64,000 nucleotides of DNA, taken from the NCBI RefSeq assembly GCF_030253575.1, contig NC_080558.1:5032001-5096000 (forward strand). Reading direction: 5' to 3'. Of the stretch, positions 28,101-42,226 are shown one piece after another. Source of the stretch: Rhododendron vialii (taxonomy: Eukaryota; Streptophyta; Magnoliopsida; Ericales; Ericaceae). The translations under genes were made by a program, and so were the position numbers. The stretch's first letter is position 1, and each line of letters opens with the position of its first letter. The notes under the pieces were generated by a model, which was not told where the DNA came from, searched no databases, and saw only the letters and a program-made list of their open reading frames with translations.

Positions 28101-28807
28101 TTATCAAACAGATGTGACTGCATGCTCTTTGCAACACAGTCTCCCATTCTTCCACTGAAAACTCCAAAAAACCACACTTCAAGTTCTCCAATTTGCTCTC
28201 TCTGTACCACAACAGAGTCGGGGACCGAGTCAGACTCACCATTCGACTCGCCTGCGAATGACCGATCCTCGACAACATGATACCCATGACTCACTGGCAC
28301 CATCCATGAAGGCCTTTTCCCAAATTCAGCCTCTCTTTTCTTCTTCCCAGCATCTCCAACGAATAATTTCCTCAGTGCCTGCCCATATCAATATCAAAAG
28401 GTTAATCCAAAAAGTATTTCACAAGTTTCCGTATCTATCCGACTTTATAAATGCACTCCAAAATTTGCATATCGTAGGATTTTAAACGATAAAGCAGTAT
28501 CTTGAACTGCGGCATCCAGCTACGGCCGATACGCCAAGACCGAAGGGAAATATTATTTCTCTTATTGGATTGTAGAAATTCAACAGTAATGAACCAATTG
28601 AGAAAAACTAGTGATCTAAAAATGATAAACCATGCAGGACAAGTTTTTACCATATGGGTTGCCTTTGGATTGAAATTTTTCGTGACTAACAAATCTGAAT
28701 AATCAAATCATGTGATGATGCTATTAATCTAGATTAATAGGAGTATGTGATGAGAGAGAGAGAGAGAGAGAGACCTTAAGCTTGTGATGAAAATCCTTAA
28801 ACCCCAT
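25194..28807 (-). CDS. PP2C-like protein (protein 44 type), predicted inactive phosphatase
   Basis: Five exons on the minus strand: 28775-28807, 28088-28378, 26852-27137, 25901-26064 and 25194-25331. All have GT-AG borders and the frame is continuous for 303 residues. The N-terminus (MGFKDFHHKLKALRKLFVGD) and the SHGYHVVED, VVVQREQIGELEVWFFGVF and HIEDPQEAAECLAREAL blocks match plant PP2C-like protein 44 as I recall it. The fold is PP2C, but the catalytic metal ligands are changed. The usual DGH is SGR (86-88). The GD of the VGDSRA motif is GG (NMGGYRA). The DGLWD motif is TGIWE (254-258). From PP2C chemistry I infer a pseudophosphatase that binds or scaffolds rather than dephosphorylates. 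A basic Lys/Glu-rich stretch (about 120-145, KERAEEKGKRKEKGK) is longer than I expect for the family. Introns hold a MITE and old repeat debris. No nonsense or frameshift was seen, so it is probably expressed. Confidence 0.88.
25575..25850. mobile_element. degraded GACACGTGTCC-rich repeat in PP2C-like intron 4
   Basis: The motifs GGGATACGG, GACACGGG, GAGACACG, GTGTCCAACACATG and CAGTATCCC resemble the debris at 4118-4275. The fragment is bounded by intron sequence of the PP2C-like gene. No termini were resolved. Confidence 0.4.
27174..27406. mobile_element. inverted-repeat MITE in PP2C-like intron 2
   Basis: The left arm GTCCCGGACAGATCCGGGGA and the right arm (reverse complement GTCCGAGACGGACCGGAGA) are followed on both sides by CCCTGTAG and CACTACAGGG/CCTGTAGTGAC motifs. 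The element is about 233 bp and folds back near 27290. The TSD is not clear. Confidence 0.65.
27420..28060. other. intron sequence with promoter-like TATA and repeat debris
   Basis: TATAAAAGG at 27630-27638 sits in a context (CCTCCTTACGTCTATAAAAGG and a following CTACTTTTGTAATCACC) reminiscent of a retrotransposon LTR promoter, but I could not fix LTR ends. 27720-28050 holds weak GCTCG-type repeat motifs and a terminus-like TAGCCCTAG near 28042. Confidence 0.35.
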
Positions 28808-28992
28808 GTTTATGCTTGAAGTTTGATAGGCGACTCTAAATTAGTATCTCTGTGGTATTTGAAAATGATTTGATCAGATAAAACGGTAACATTTTTTCAA
28901 ACCAAAATGAGGAGAAGGAGAGAAAGGATATAACATGGAATTGTAAATCTTTTCTTACAAATTTGTTGCTTTTCTTGTAATCTAAATATATT

Positions 28993-29070
<78 letters not shown>
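28754..29070 (-). repeat. GA/CT microsatellites upstream of and in intron 1 of the PP2C-like gene
   Basis: Pure GA runs occur at about 28752-28772 (just inside intron 1) and 28995-29070 (about 190 bp upstream of the ATG). On the gene strand they read CT. The longer run is about 76 bp and may affect promoter activity or vary in length between individuals. Confidence 0.85.
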
Positions 29071-29073
<3 letters not shown>

Positions 29074-29341
29074 TGAAGATGTGTGAAGTGAATTAATCTG
29101 TTGAGATTCTCCTATGCAACTCCTAAAGAAATGGTTCTTATATGAATTAATATGGGCATTTTAAGTGCTTTTAATTTGTGATGTGGAAAATGGGTAACCC
29201 TATAACGGTCATACTAAAATCTTTTCGTTAGCTAATGAAAGATCTCACATACACACACACAAAAAAAAAAAAAAAGATGCTTGAGAAATTTGCACCAACT
29301 TTTCAAAATTCATATGTTTTCACGATTGTTTAATGAGAATA

Positions 29342-29494
29342 AATTACACCGGCGGTGTAAACATTTGTCTCCTTCAAATCAATTAAATTGTGCTACGTCG
29401 TCAAAACAGTGGTTCCAATTAATAGAACATGGTAACGTGGCGCAATGTAATTGATTTGGAAGAAACAAATATTTACACCGGCAGTATAAATAAT
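29342..29494. mobile_element. short MITE with TTACACCGGC ends
   Basis: The two ends match in reverse complement over TTTACAC-type termini: TTACACCGGCGGTGTAAACA near 29344, and CAAATATTTACACCGGCAGT near 29466. TCAATTAAATTG near 29380 pairs with CAATGTAATTGA near 29443. The element is about 150 bp. No TSD is certain. Confidence 0.5.
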
Positions 29495-30756
29495 TTAATC
29501 TCTCGTTTAATTTGAGGATGTCGTTACATAAGTCTCGCCAAAAAATTGACATCCAAAAAGTTATGATGGGTTGGGGTCACTGGAGATCATCTATTTAGTC
29601 GTTGACTTCAGGATTTCATAATCAAGGTGCTTATAATTTAATTTGGATGCCGTGAAAAAAAAATTATGGTACCCAAATATATTGAAGAGGATAGCTTAAA
29701 AAAGCTACCTAAGCATGTATTAATGCTATCATTAACACGTGAATTTTTGGAAGGTGCCAGCGAGTTTGCCTTGGAATGTTTAAAGTCATTTGTTAGGAAG
29801 TTTTTTTTGTTTTCCCTAATTTTTCTAAATTTGGCTTAAAAATTAAACATTTTATGATAGCTTTTTATATAACCCGCCATAGGGTATTTTGTTGTCGGTT
29901 TTTTTCTTTATTCTTTTCTAAGCACGAAACATATATATATCATATATTGCATTCATAAACCAAGTACAAGCATACGTGCTATACGTTGTCGTGTTGAATA
30001 ATGCATATTTGGTATGCCGATTTCGACATTGATCTTTGGTCATGGAGACTGATCAAAACAAGGACCGCAATGGAAGTTTGCGATCGAGAAAACATCTTTG
30101 AGTGAAACCAGCCCTTCACCATACGTTGGAGCATCTTTTAGTCTTGTCTTTGTCTTCAGTCTACTTTAGTCTTTGTCTTCGGTCTACAACTTCTCTCGCA
30201 CTGCTGCTGATCAAATTGGCATCTTCTGTGACTCGTGAAGTAAATTGGGGGGTTTTGAATGTAAGGAATTATGGTTTCTGTTCGACCAAATTACTAGTCA
30301 ATGGGGGATATTTCTAACCGAACGGATGACTTTATGACCACGTATTTTTGTGAGATCCATACAATTAATGGTAGATTTCACAAGAAAGTATAATTGTAAA
30401 ATGGCCCAGAGTACCACGTTGCGGTACTCCCGAACTTGAATAATTACTCGTTTTATATAATTACATGAGTCCGGGAGTACCGTCACGTGGTACTGCAAAT
30501 CACTTGGTGAGACCCCACAGAAACGTATGGTTGTAAAGTGGTCCGGAATACCACACGACAGTACTCCCGAACTATTGCATAATTTCAAAATGACGGATCA
30601 AAAAAAATAGAAAATATGACGGATCAAAAAAAGGTAGAAACTATGACCGTCCAGCACGGACCGAAATAGGAGCCAATTCAACTGGAAGCTTTAGAAAACG
30701 CAGTCCCAAATTTGGTTTGAGAAGTTTTAAGTATTTCATTTTTCCATATTGCTACG
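29495..30756. other. intergenic with a hairpin repeat at 30320-30590
   Basis: No gene was seen. At 30320-30590 inverted arms share the phrases CGTATTTTTGTG, AATGGCCC(A)GAGTACCAC, GGTACTCCCGAACT and CCGGGAGTACCG, forming a foldback with an additional internal palindrome near 30450. This is probably a degraded MITE. Confidence 0.45.
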
Positions 30757-31352
30757 TAGGGCTGTAAATGAGCTGAGTAGCTCGCTTGTTCGGCTCGGTT
30801 CGAAAGATAAACGAGCAAGCTCGAGCTCGATTTTGCGGCTCGTTTGATAAACGAGCCGAGCTCGAACCTAGCAGTGCTCGGCTAGAAATATATAGGTTCT
30901 GCACGGCTCGAACATGCCAATATATAGGTTCGTGAACAGGTTCGTCTCGGCTCGAAATATATAGATTCTGCACGGCTCGGCTCGAACATGTCAATATATA
31001 AGTCCGTGAACAGGTTCGTCTCGACTTTTAATATATAGGTTCGACTTGGCCCGGCTCGAACATGCCAATATTTCGTTCGACTCAGCTCGTTTAGCCAATT
31101 TTTCAATATTAAAGCTGAAAAGTTGACAAATTTGAGCTCGAATTCGAGCCGAGCCAGCTCGTTTATTCCAAACCGAATACTAACGAGCCGAGCTCGAGCT
31201 TTGTACATGCTTGTCGAGCCGAGCTTTTCCGGCTCGATTCGAACTCGAGCCGAGCTTTTCCAGCTCGATTCGAACTCGAGCTAGACGAATTCTGATCGAG
31301 CCGAGCTCGAACATGTCAAGGTTCGGCTCAGCTTGGCTCGTTTACACCCCTA
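30757..31352. mobile_element. hAT-type GCTCG-rich element, 596 bp
   Basis: It starts TAGGGCTGTAAATGAGC and ends GCTCGTTTACACCCCTA. The flanks TTGCTACG (30749-30756) and TTGTTATG (31353-31360) match at 6 of 8. Nearly the whole interior is made of GAGCCGAGCTCGA / GGCTCG motif repeats in both orientations. No transposase frame is present. It is a sibling family of the element at 35913. Confidence 0.8.
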
Positions 31353-31652
31353 TTGTTATGGATGTGCGTGCGCCAATCCATAGCATAATTAAATCTGAAA
31401 GCAATTGTTAATCTGAATACATTGTTGGGCATAAAAACCATTCCAAATCCATAATGATTAAACGTTCTTGGTTCATACGACAATGCATCATCAGGAAAAC
31501 TAACACACCGAAATAAGTAAATTCTGGGATCTCTTACACAATACGAAAGGTTCTCCAATTGTAATTTAGAAAGAAACAAATCAAAACCAGCCATCAGTAC
31601 AACCTGCAAAAACTCATAACAAAATTCGGACATCATCTTAGACGCGTAACGC

Positions 31653-34059
<2,407 letters not shown>

Positions 34060-34065
34060 TTTGAC

Positions 34066-34336
34066 TAGGGTTTTGTCCCACGGGATGAGAGAGAGGCGGA
34101 AATGAAGAAGGGTGGATCGAGCTAGGGTTTTGAGCTATTTATATAAGGATTTTTCGACCGTCGGATCTATGGTTATAGTAGGCCGGGTAAATATATAACG
34201 AGCGGGTTGGAGGGTTCGACACCGGTGTGGGCTTAGCCCACGGCTTGAAATCCGGCCCATAATGTCGACATGGCCCATATTATTGTGCATAGTTTGGGCC
34301 ATTTTATCTCTCTCAGCCCGCCAGAGAAATTGGGCC
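34066..34336 (-). promoter_or_regulatory. RPL14 promoter: telo-boxes, TATA and site II motifs
   Basis: Read on the gene strand, AAACCCTA lies at 34066-34073 and 34123-34130, and TATATAAATAG at 34135-34145. GGCCCA/TGGGCC elements lie at 34254, 34272, 34295 and 34331, with a GGGCTTAGCCC palindrome near 34230. Telo-box plus site II (TCP-binding) motifs is the known arrangement for plant ribosomal protein genes and implies growth-linked expression. Confidence 0.8.
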
Positions 34337-34344
34337 TTTATCAA

Positions 34345-35904
34345 TTTTACTTATTTTATGCATCATAAACTGAGCAAGTCAAAGTAGAGACTATTTGATA
34401 GGTTAACGATTTTACCAAGTGTTCAAACTTAATTTGTTTATGCAACGAACAGATTTTGAATGAAATTTAAACGAGCGAAACATGGGCTCTAACACAAGTA
34501 GTTTGATTCATTTATCAGTCCTTTCTTGACTTCCACATGTATATTGGTAACTTTAGTAGCTTCCCATGAGTCATATCAAAACAGGGTTATAATCCCAAAT
34601 TCGATATTAGGATTATAACAAACTAAACTCTCTCTGTTTATGCAGTCTGAGAAAATTTTACTACTGGTTTTCATATATTTGTTTGACACTAAAATGAGGT
34701 CATATAATCAGGGACTCTCGTAAGTGGAGTGACAGTCCACTGGTAAGTCTTATGCATTTGACACAGATTCAAATCTCACTAATTACTACAAACAATGCTG
34801 ACTTTCGCAGAGAAAAAAATATAATAATCATGGACTCTTTAGACGATGAAAAGATGAAAAATTCTCACCCACTTGGATTCCTTGTGATATCCATGTAAAT
34901 CTCAAGGAATATTTTGTTGTTGATTTTTGGTAGAAATCTCAATGGAATATTTTGGATTAGCAAATCAAATAAGTGCTACCAAACATGAGTAATCTTTTTC
35001 TTTGGAGCTCGATTTTGGAATATAAAGAATATGCCTTCAAAGTTGCAAATCTAGCTCCCTCCTTTTTCTTCATCAAATCTGAAAGATATATACCCATCTT
35101 TCTTTACCTCTTACTTTTATCGTAAAAGTATAAGAATCTCTCTCCTCTCCCTGTAGTACGGATATGGAACAATTGTACGTAGTATAGTTTTCTTTTCGTA
35201 ATGTCGACGAGGGTGTTCGATACTATGCTCATTCCCTTTTAGATCTCAGGTTCGAAAACTTATTAGGTTTATCAAAGTATGTGGGGCTTATAACCCCATC
35301 TTTAATCGGGAGCTTGCCGGTGGATGCAAGGTGAGATTGGTCTTTCAGTAATTAGTCGAGTTGAACGCGTTGCTACACATTGGGTTATCAAAAGAAAATT
35401 TTTGCTCTTCTAATTTCCACACATGTCGTCCCATACATTCGAAGCAACTGTTGGGCCTTAATCTTGAGAAGCAACTACGTATTGTAAGATTTGGGAGGTG
35501 TTCATTTGGGGGAAAATAGTCTAGGAATTTTTGAATTTGTATTCTGTGGCACTAGAAATGTGTACGCGACATTGTGCAATTTTTCTAGATAAAATTTAGA
35601 AAATTGATATCGAAATTGGGAATTTTTATTGGCATTTGAGATACTCGAGGATTACCAAATCACATATGGATTCCCATATATGCTTAGGTTTCGCGTCCCG
35701 TTTAATCTCAAGACTGATCGAGCACGAATGTGACGGGGCCACTATCCGCCCACGCACACACTAGTCTGCCCACTGAGGCGTGGGGTGAGTGGGTGATGCA
35801 ATGTGTGACGTCAAGGCAGAAGTGCCCGGTGACAAGCGAATATCGTGTCATGCGTATCCTAGCCCTTTGAGATGCGCATATCGTGCCATATCTTGTTTAG
35901 CCTG
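34345..35904. other. intergenic DNA, two weak SINE-like patches
   Basis: No gene was found. At 34715-34790 (GTCCACTGGTAAGTC, then ACAGATTCAAATCTC) and 35215-35370 (CAGGTTCGAAAACT) there are sequences resembling tRNA-type A and B boxes. They could be tRNA-derived SINE remnants, but no poly-A tail or target duplication was fixed. Confidence 0.35.
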
Positions 35905-35912
35905 GTGATAGG

Positions 35913-36369
35913 TAGGGTTGCAAACGATCCGAGCCGCTCGCGAGAGGCTCGTGACTCGGCTTGCTAATGGTTCTTTCGGGCTCGGTTCATCAAGCAAACG
36001 AACGAGCTCGAGCCATCATTTTCAGCTCGTTTCATAACGAGCCGAGCTCAAGCCACTTGATGCTCGGCTCGATTGAGCTCGCAAACTACCATATACAGTA
36101 CACATATATACATGGATACATATATACATATACATACATATACGGATATTCCCATGCCCATACATATACATAAATAATCCAGCTCCCTCGCCTCTAAGTT
36201 TGCTGCACAAGGGCCTCTGACAAGAAACGAACGAGCCATGCGAGTCGAGCTCGAGCTTTTGAACATATGTTCGAGCCGAGCTCAAGCCTACATATTTCAG
36301 CTTGATTCAAGCTCGGGCCGAGCTCGAAGAAGACAAAATTCGGCTCGGCTCGGCTCATTTGCAGCCCTA
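35913..36369. mobile_element. hAT-type GCTCG-rich element, 457 bp
   Basis: It starts TAGGGTTGCAAACGATCC, ends CTCATTTGCAGCCCTA, and is flanked by exact 8-bp duplications GTGATAGG (35905-35912 and 36370-36377). Both sides are arrays of GAGCCGAGCTC motifs. The centre is a TATACATA-rich spacer. It is non-autonomous. Confidence 0.9.
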
Positions 36370-36377
36370 GTGATAGG

Positions 36378-37640
36378 CACCATTTTCTATCTTTGAAAGT
36401 AAGTAATAACAAATTCTCGGTTCCAAAAAATTTAGTCTAATAAGTGGTTAACGAGGAGTATTGTTCAAGAAGATTAGTCCCATTTGACCTCAAGCAATTT
36501 TTAATAAAAAGGTTAAATGATTCTGTTCTATTGTTTGGAAAGACATTTCACATCATTAAACCCAATGATTGCAGAATATTTGAGAAAATTCTTATAAGAC
36601 TAGTGATAACATTGTTGAACTTACATGTTAAGCTTAGGTTAGCCTAAAGAAGATTCTCCCAAGCAAGATAATGTATTGTGTTTTGCCACAAAAAGGCATG
36701 TGTATATGGGTGATAAACGGACCAAATCGCTCGAGTTTGAACCCGTGTTCCCTCGTTAAAATCTCTTCCAAGATTGGCTTATTACCTAAACAATTCAGTT
36801 ATGAACACTTTTTTTTAAGCTAGTTAACCTTTCAAACTAAACTCGAACAAGTTACTATGTACTCAGCTCATTTGGCCTATGCTAAATAAAAAATTCAAGC
36901 TACTCAAGATAGACTCGATTAAAGCTCATTTGAAATCGATTTTGCGTCATGGACAAGCTTTTAAGCTTGAACATACTTTTGAAACTGGATGCATTTTCAA
37001 ACCAAGCTTAAACTTGTTATCAGCACTATTAATGATTCAAAGCCCAACTAATTTTTATTAAGATGATGAAAAATTTACCCTTACCTTTATCAAGCTGTGG
37101 AAGAAAACCCTAATGGCACTCCCCGTTCGTACTCTGAATTATGTCACTAATGTTATGCACTCTAAGGCATTTCAATGCGAAAGAAAAAAAAAATGTTATG
37201 CACTCTAAGGTGGTGTCACACTTGCACTTAATATTTATTTTTCAGACAGGACGTAGTCGGTAAAAAATGGATGACCGAACACCTCATTCATTTTGGATGC
37301 GCCTCCCTCACATCAGTTTTTCTAATCATAGGATCATACACAACGAAAACACATGCTATATTTTTTCCTACACACACTCACGATATATCTATATATATGT
37401 CATCTAATCATCTAAAAACTATGTTGAGTTTGGTTTGGCTCCATGTGCTCATGTTCAGTTTTCAATAAATTTTCTATATCTATCTCTCTCCACTCATTAC
37501 TTTCAAAAACCTCATTCAAAATCCAAACTGATCGAACATGGGTGTTTCAAATATTTAGTCACCCAAAGACAAAGGTTGATCGAGTTTGGTTTAGCTCCAC
37601 TTCGCCTTCAAGCTAAATATGCGAATGGCTGAAGTTGAAA
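36378..37640. other. intergenic, repeat debris
   Basis: A degraded GCTCG/AAGCTC-type stretch lies at about 36710-37030. A 20-bp direct repeat (ATGTTATGCACTCTAAGG) flanks an A-rich run at 37150-37211. No gene was seen. From about 37640 the sequence is homologous to 57750 onward (see the duplicated block). Confidence 0.4.
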
Positions 37641-37942
37641 GTGGAATATTCTCCAATTAATACTAGGCAGTGAAAGTTGGCCATTTAGAATGAATGGTGG
37701 GAAGAAGGGATGGGGAATCTATTGTGTTAACAATATTTAACCATACGTACGTGGTCAAGGCATTTCCTTTATTAGCCACTTTAAACCTTTTTCCCTTCAT
37801 CTAATCCTATCTGCATATAATTAGAATACACAATATTCTTTGACACTATGTCGTAAGTTCTTGCCTTTAAAGCCAGGGGAGCCCTCTCTCTCTTCTCCCT
37901 GTGGAGAAGGCTCACGGACAGAGAGAGAGAGAGAGAGAGGAT

Positions 37943-39158
37943 ATGAGGAGTGAAGAAGAGGTGGTGCAAGAGAAGGTGATGGACATCAGTTTGAAGGAGC
38001 TCTCTATGAAACTTGAGGAATTTGCCAAGGCTAGAGACTGGGAAAAGTACCACAGCCCTAGGAATTTACTTCTTGCCATGGTAATATTTCATTTTTTTCT
38101 TCGTTCTACTCTCTCCACATGGTTATTTTCTCCACATATTATTTAATTTGGTTGAATTTTACGATCCTTTATCAAAGTTTAATATTATTCATCCACTTGA
38201 GAGGTGTGTAAAGTTTTTCCACTCTTATGATTGGTTGAAACAGTAGTCCACTCCACTGATGAGAGGCACTTTCCTATTTGAACCAATCATAATCATTGAT
38301 CCAACGTGTAAATAATTTCGGTTTCGGATATATGCGATATAGGAGTATGAACTTGAGCACAGTGGTTAGGCACAATACGACTAATAAATGGGTCGGGCTA
38401 GGCACGGCACGAAACAAGTTTGGCACAAAAATAAATGAACTAGACTGGTACGGCACGGCACATATTCGACACCTCTAGCAAAAACTCTAGCTTTACCTAA
38501 ACTTCACATGCTTCATGATTTCCAAATGCTCAAGTTAGTCTCAAGACTTTACATAGAAAACTTCCTTTCCGGCACACGAATATATTCTCGTACAACTTTA
38601 GGTTGAACTTTGGCATCTTCCTCATCCAATGGGTGCATTTTGTTGCTCTTGTCCTAATTGCCCATCAAGTACCAGCCATATATATATCTTGGTTTCTACC
38701 GGCACGGTATGCACCCGCGACAATGCCAAGTCATCTTGATAACTAGCTAGTTAACTACTAACGGTTTCGGATTCATTGGATTAGTTGCAACAAAATATAC
38801 AATTTAGCTAGAGCACATCGATTATATATTCTATTCTTTTTTTCTGCAGACTATATCTAGATACTCGTAATTCCGAGCTAGAATGAGTGTTTGATTGTAA
38901 GAATCGAATAACCGGTGATCCTAATTGCAGGTTGGAGAAGTGGGGGAGCTATCAGAGATATTTCAATGGAAGGGAGAGGTGGATAAAGGCTTGCCAAATT
39001 GGGAGGAATCAGAGAAGGAACATTTGGGGGAAGAGTTATCTGATGTTCTGTTATATCTCATTAGATTGGCTGATATGTGTGGCGTTGATCTTGGTGATGC
39101 TGCCTCCAAGAAAATTGTCAAGAATGGAATCAAATACCCACCCAAAGAGCTCTTCTAA
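37943..39158 (+). CDS. MazG-type dCTP pyrophosphatase-like protein, two exons
   Basis: An all-alpha NTP pyrophosphatase of the dCTPP1/MazG type, expected to cleave non-canonical or excess dCTP-like nucleotides to the monophosphate. Exon 1 is 37943-38080 and exon 2 is 38931-39158. The GT-AG junction is in phase 0, giving 121 residues. The Mg-binding signature is visible: EVGE (Glu49, Glu52) and EELSD (Glu81, Asp84), i.e. EXXE followed by EXXD. The family phrases FAKARDWEKYHSPRNLLLAM, GELSEIFQWKGEV and SDVLLYLIRLADMCGVDLGD are all present. The start is the ATG after the (GA)n leader; a second ATG (VMDIS) is possible but would drop the acidic N-terminus. This is the only intact copy of a four-fold duplicated locus. 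Confidence 0.93.
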
Positions 39159-39564
39159 TTGACAAAAATTGTGCACCAGCAAATCTTGTTTGTTTTGGGA
39201 GGAAAGAAAATCAAACTTATTTTCTTGGAAAACTCAGAATTTGAAATAAACATGGTTTCCCAGTTTTGTACAACCAAGGCTTCTTTGATTCTGTGTGATT
39301 CAATTCTGTCTGCTATTTTTCCACCTGTATGTGTGGATGCGCCCGTTTGATTTCATCATCGGGTTGATTCACCCTTTTTTCATATACATAAGGCAGCGCG
39401 TGGATCATGAATTTATGGAGTGATTATGGGCGAAAAAAGGAAAGATAAACTTGGGAAGGTTAAATTTCTTTGAAATTTCCTGCAATTTGGTTTTCCTTTG
39501 ATAAATTTCTCTATAAACCCATGATCAAAGCCAAACTTATTTGACAAATGGAAGGAGTCATCTG

Positions 39565-39602
39565 AATCACCTCATAGTTCATACCCCCCTGAATAGAGCT
39601 CC

Positions 39603-39646
<44 letters not shown>

Positions 39647-40330
39647 CACACAGAAACTGAAAATCAGAGACAGATCATTCCAAAGGATACAGTAGGCTAT
39701 ATTTGCATATGTTTTTTCTTTCTTCTTTTCCTCTGAACTGGAAGAAAGATACAAAATAAGTAGGACTACACATAGTGCAGCATAAATACAGAGTGCCATC
39801 CTAAGTGCAAGGTTCATTAGTTCAACATAATTAGTGCACTATACAATTAAGCAGGGTTACTTGTACTGTACCCACTGAACAAAATAAGTCATGCTCCATC
39901 TCCATCCCTGCAAAAACTGTACCACAAATACAATTAGTCAATCCAACATGTATGCATATCTTTCTTCTTTTACAAAAGTTACTCACAAAGAAAAAGCCCT
40001 CCGTAAGTGAGCTATTCGTGCGAAGTGGTAAAAAAAATACTCCACCAATCAACCTCATAAGCACCCATGTAAGCATCCGAACACTAGGGAAACTCAAGAC
40101 CTCAAACACCAGATTTGACATATGTCTCCAATATAAGTTTGATAATGCTGTTGGCCCCGAGTCCCTGACTGTATCCCATGGTCTCTCCCTTCCCCCCAAA
40201 TCCGTCACAATTCCATCTTCTGTTAAAACATGGGGGTTGTAAGTCCAAGGAAACTACTTATCCAACAAAATGGTGGATAAGATGATAACCGCTACCACCA
40301 TCTTCGGGATGAACTGTTAGTCTTTGTACC
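39565..40330 (+). repeat. duplicated 3' flank of the pyrophosphatase gene, unit 1
   Basis: This stretch is homologous to 51710-52430 (shared: GTAGGACTACACATAGTG, TAAGCAGGGTTACTT, GGCCCCGAGTCCCTGACTGT). It has a (GA)n tract at 39605-39644. It ends in the scrap related to the W-rich frames at 45840 and 52336. No independent gene was recognised. Confidence 0.6.
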
Positions 40331-41011
40331 TTGTATTTTAATTTTTGAACTTCTCATTTTCGTCTTGAAGGGAAGAGTTCAAAAGATATATGTTGGGCAG
40401 TGTAAGGCTCAAGGTTTTTTCAAAGTTGCTGAACATCCTGCCCAGGCGGGATTGAAAGCAGTCTGGGCCGTTTTGTCACATAGCTAGACATGAATTTTGG
40501 TCTCTAAATATTCCATCTGGGCGGGATTGATTTTGGCCCGGGCAGTCGTGGCGCGAGACATAACATATTGAAAGCCCTGAAACAGATTTTTATGGTCACA
40601 ACTTCATATTCTTCGAGAGAAAAAACCGTTGTACTTGTAGAGAGAGAGACTAGAGTCTAGGAGAGTTTTCTCCATTAATAAGTCTACAGACCGTGAAACA
40701 AACCCATGACCGCTAACGTGGCGGTGGGCTTCATGCCACATCAGCAAAAGCTCAAAATTAAAAAAAAAAAAAAAACTAATTCCCCACTATGGGGGTCTTC
40801 GGCATCATCATCCTCCTCGCCATCTGCCTCCAGAAGTCTTTTCCAACCGCCCAATTCCATTCCCCTCCCCTCTAGAACTTCTGCATTTGTTTGGTGGGTG
40901 TTCTAAACTCAAATTTTCAGCAACTTTTATGAAATTTGTTTTTCTTTTGTAGGAGATCATTTGAGTGGAATCGACGGCGGGTGGGGTGGGTGAGTGGAGG
41001 GGGTCTGAGGG

Positions 41012-41027
<16 letters not shown>

Positions 41028-41059
<32 letters not shown>

Positions 41060-41130
41060 GTCCATGGGGGAGGATTGGTGAAGAGGGAGGAGAGAGAACC
41101 AAAAAATGTGGGGGGGGGGGGGGGGGAAGG
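41028..41130 (+). repeat. poly-G tracts, quadruplex-prone
   Basis: G runs at about 41031-41057 and 41111-41126 flank a 75-bp tandem repeat. They could form G-quadruplexes and are likely to be assembly-sensitive. Open frames crossing them are artefacts. Confidence 0.85.
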
Positions 41131-41241
41131 GGGATCGTCCATGGGGGAGGATTGGTGAAGAGGGAGGAGAGAGAACCAAATATTTTTTTCCCAGCTGTTG
41201 ACGTGGAGCCCACCGCCACGTCAGCGGTCATGGGTTGGTTT

Positions 41242-41497
41242 TAGGAGTGACAAATTGAACCCAGACCCATCAACTAGAAAATAGACCCAACCCAACCCAT
41301 TTATTAGTTGGGTAAGAATGAGTTCAAACCCAGCTAACCCAGTATTAGTTGGGTCATAATTGGGCATCAATTGGGTCAACTTAAATGACCCAATGGGCAA
41401 TGAAAGTAACCCACCAAATTTCATCTCTTAATTGGTCTCTTTTCCAAACCCAGACCCATCAATTGGTCTCTTTTCCCTCTCTCTCTCCCCCCTGCCT

Positions 41498-41540
<43 letters not shown>

Positions 41541-41577
41541 CGGTCTCTTTTCCCTCTCTCTCTCTCTCCCCCCCCCC

Positions 41578-41620
<43 letters not shown>

Positions 41621-42226
41621 CCCGCTGGTCCGAATTAAAAATTAATTGTGACCGATAACAATTATTTTGACCAGTCAAAATTGAAAACACATCTCATCCA
41701 TTAATTGCGCGAATGGACCCGTGAAATTGTGCTCCGCCGTGAATAAATTTCTCTCATGGTAGTCCCGCAAAGGGTTTGGATTAAAAAATTGACTTATTTT
41801 TTTTGTCCTTATTCAAATTTTTTTTTCATTTTTTTTGTTTTTTGTCATCTTTTTTTGACGTATTAATTTGTTTTGATGAGAGGAATCGGAAAAGTAAAAA
41901 AATTTGATCGAAACTTAGAATTTTTTGAATAAAGACAAAAAAAAAATCAATAAGACAAAAAAAATTATTTATTCTCGTCTTTTTGAAAAAGTTTATGAGT
42001 TTCGATCATTTTTTTTTTACTTTTCTAATTTTTCGATCATAATTTTTAGTATATAAATAATTGGGTTAATGGGCGGGTCGGGTTTGCTTTAAAATAAATG
42101 GGTCGGGTTGGGTATGGGTAATTAGACTCATAGTTAATGGGTCTAAATGGGTCAATGACCCATTAAAGACCCAACTCACTAACAACTTACCCAATTTGAC
42201 CCAAACCCGCCCATTTGCCACCCCTA
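41242..42226. mobile_element. hAT-type element, 985 bp, nested
   Basis: It starts TAGGAGTGACAAATTG, ends AATTTGACCCAAACCCGCCC then ATTTGCCACCCCTA, with exact 8-bp duplications GTTGGTTT (41234-41241 and 42227-42234). Subterminal arrays of GGGTT/AACCC-type motifs (TTGGGT, GACCCA, GGGTCGGG) occupy both ends. The centre has CT/C microsatellites (41476-41628). It is inserted into the right terminal repeat of the 40677-42253 element, so it is the younger of the two. Confidence 0.9.

Noticed and set aside
40808-41244. Several overlapping Pro-, Gly- and Ser-rich frames on both strands
   Set aside because: They are created by poly-G and its neighbours in a transposon interior, with no conserved domain.
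41385-41690. Ser-Leu-Pro frame and its Arg-Glu antisense partner
   Set aside because: Translation of CT and C microsatellites inside a hAT element.
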